From a bacterium (GTDB taxonomy: Bacteria > Auribacterota > UBA3054), in contig JAFSWV010000235.1 in NCBI GenBank assembly GCA_017444325.1, positions 1 through 6,274 on the forward strand: a stretch of DNA of 6,274 nt, in the 5' to 3' direction. The notes under the pieces are model-generated. The model saw only the letters and a list, made by a program, of their open reading frames with translations. It was not told the DNA's origin and did no database searches. This document shows positions 6,201 through 6,274 of this stretch, in pieces. The position numbers were made by a program, and so were the translations under genes. Within the stretch, counting starts at the first letter, position 1. Each line of letters begins with the position of its first letter.

Positions 6201-6274
6201 GACAAAAAGCTCCGCCCAAGGATCTGGCGAAGGCTATAGAAGCTTTCGATTTCACGGTGGAGGAGGAAGACCTG
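6182..6274 (+). CDS. Probable start of a further gene, cut by the window end
   Basis: A frame beginning with GTG at 6182 stays open for 31 codons to the window end, reading VYPQRLRQKAPPKDLAKAIE and then an acidic stretch. It overlaps the end of the YbhN-like gene by 19 bases. Codons in the unshared part (GCG AAG GCT, TTC GAT TTC, GAG GAG GAA GAC) resemble those of the neighbours. No Shine-Dalgarno precedes the GTG. The fragment is too short to suggest a function. The alternative is that this is a spacer and the next gene starts just past the window, behind the AGGAGG at 6261. Confidence 0.4.
   Translation, partial: MYPQRLRQKAPPKDLAKAIEAFDFTVEEEDL
6261..6267 (+). promoter_or_regulatory. Possible strong Shine-Dalgarno at the window end
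   Basis: AGGAGGA is the best match to the anti-Shine-Dalgarno in the window. With usual spacing its start codon would fall near or just after the last base. If the GTG frame from 6182 is real, the same bases merely encode Glu codons (GAG GAG GAA). Confidence 0.3.

Overview
This 6,274-base window carries eight genes or gene fragments, all on the + strand and packed almost without gaps. There is no stretch over 20 bases between annotated genes, no visible internal terminator and no convincing internal promoter, so it reads as part of one long transcription unit. The host looks like a Gram-negative (diderm) bacterium. It has a TonB/TolA-type C-terminal domain, a lipobox lipoprotein, and an MBOAT acyltransferase paired with a periplasm-facing SGNH-like protein. 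Base composition is moderately GC-rich, C/G-ending codons are favoured, and Shine-Dalgarno motifs precede some genes but not others. I cannot name a phylum from the sequence alone. No rRNA, tRNA, CRISPR array, insertion sequence or attachment site is visible.

Region 1 (1-1726) is envelope-related. It begins inside a gene whose visible part is a TonB/TolA-like C-terminal domain. Ten bases later comes a serpin, a serine/cysteine protease inhibitor fold, with a lipoprotein signal and an Ala/Pro-rich tether, so the inhibitor is probably displayed from a membrane. Its hinge is of the inhibitory type.

Region 2 (1746-2875) holds two genes I cannot name, joined by an ATGA stop/start overlap. The first encodes a soluble, acidic protein of 201 residues. 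The second encodes a two-helix membrane protein with a small C-terminal domain. A strong perfect hairpin lies about 60 bases inside the second gene.

Region 3 (2878-6200) is a cell-surface modification cassette. It contains an AlgI/DltB-type MBOAT O-acyltransferase, a membrane-anchored SGNH/DltD-like partner starting directly after its stop codon, and a YbhN/UPF0104 (MprF-like) multi-spanning protein overlapping that by ATGA. By analogy with alginate acetylation and teichoic-acid D-alanylation, the MBOAT would pass an acyl group across the membrane and the SGNH-like protein would help place it on a glycan. The third protein may act on a lipid-linked substrate. The substrate itself is not visible.

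The window ends in a probable eighth gene, for which two start positions are possible. The most notable point is the combination of a surface-tethered inhibitory-type serpin with an acyltransferase cassette in one apparent operon. The individual families are known; the arrangement and the two unnamed genes are what deserve a second look.
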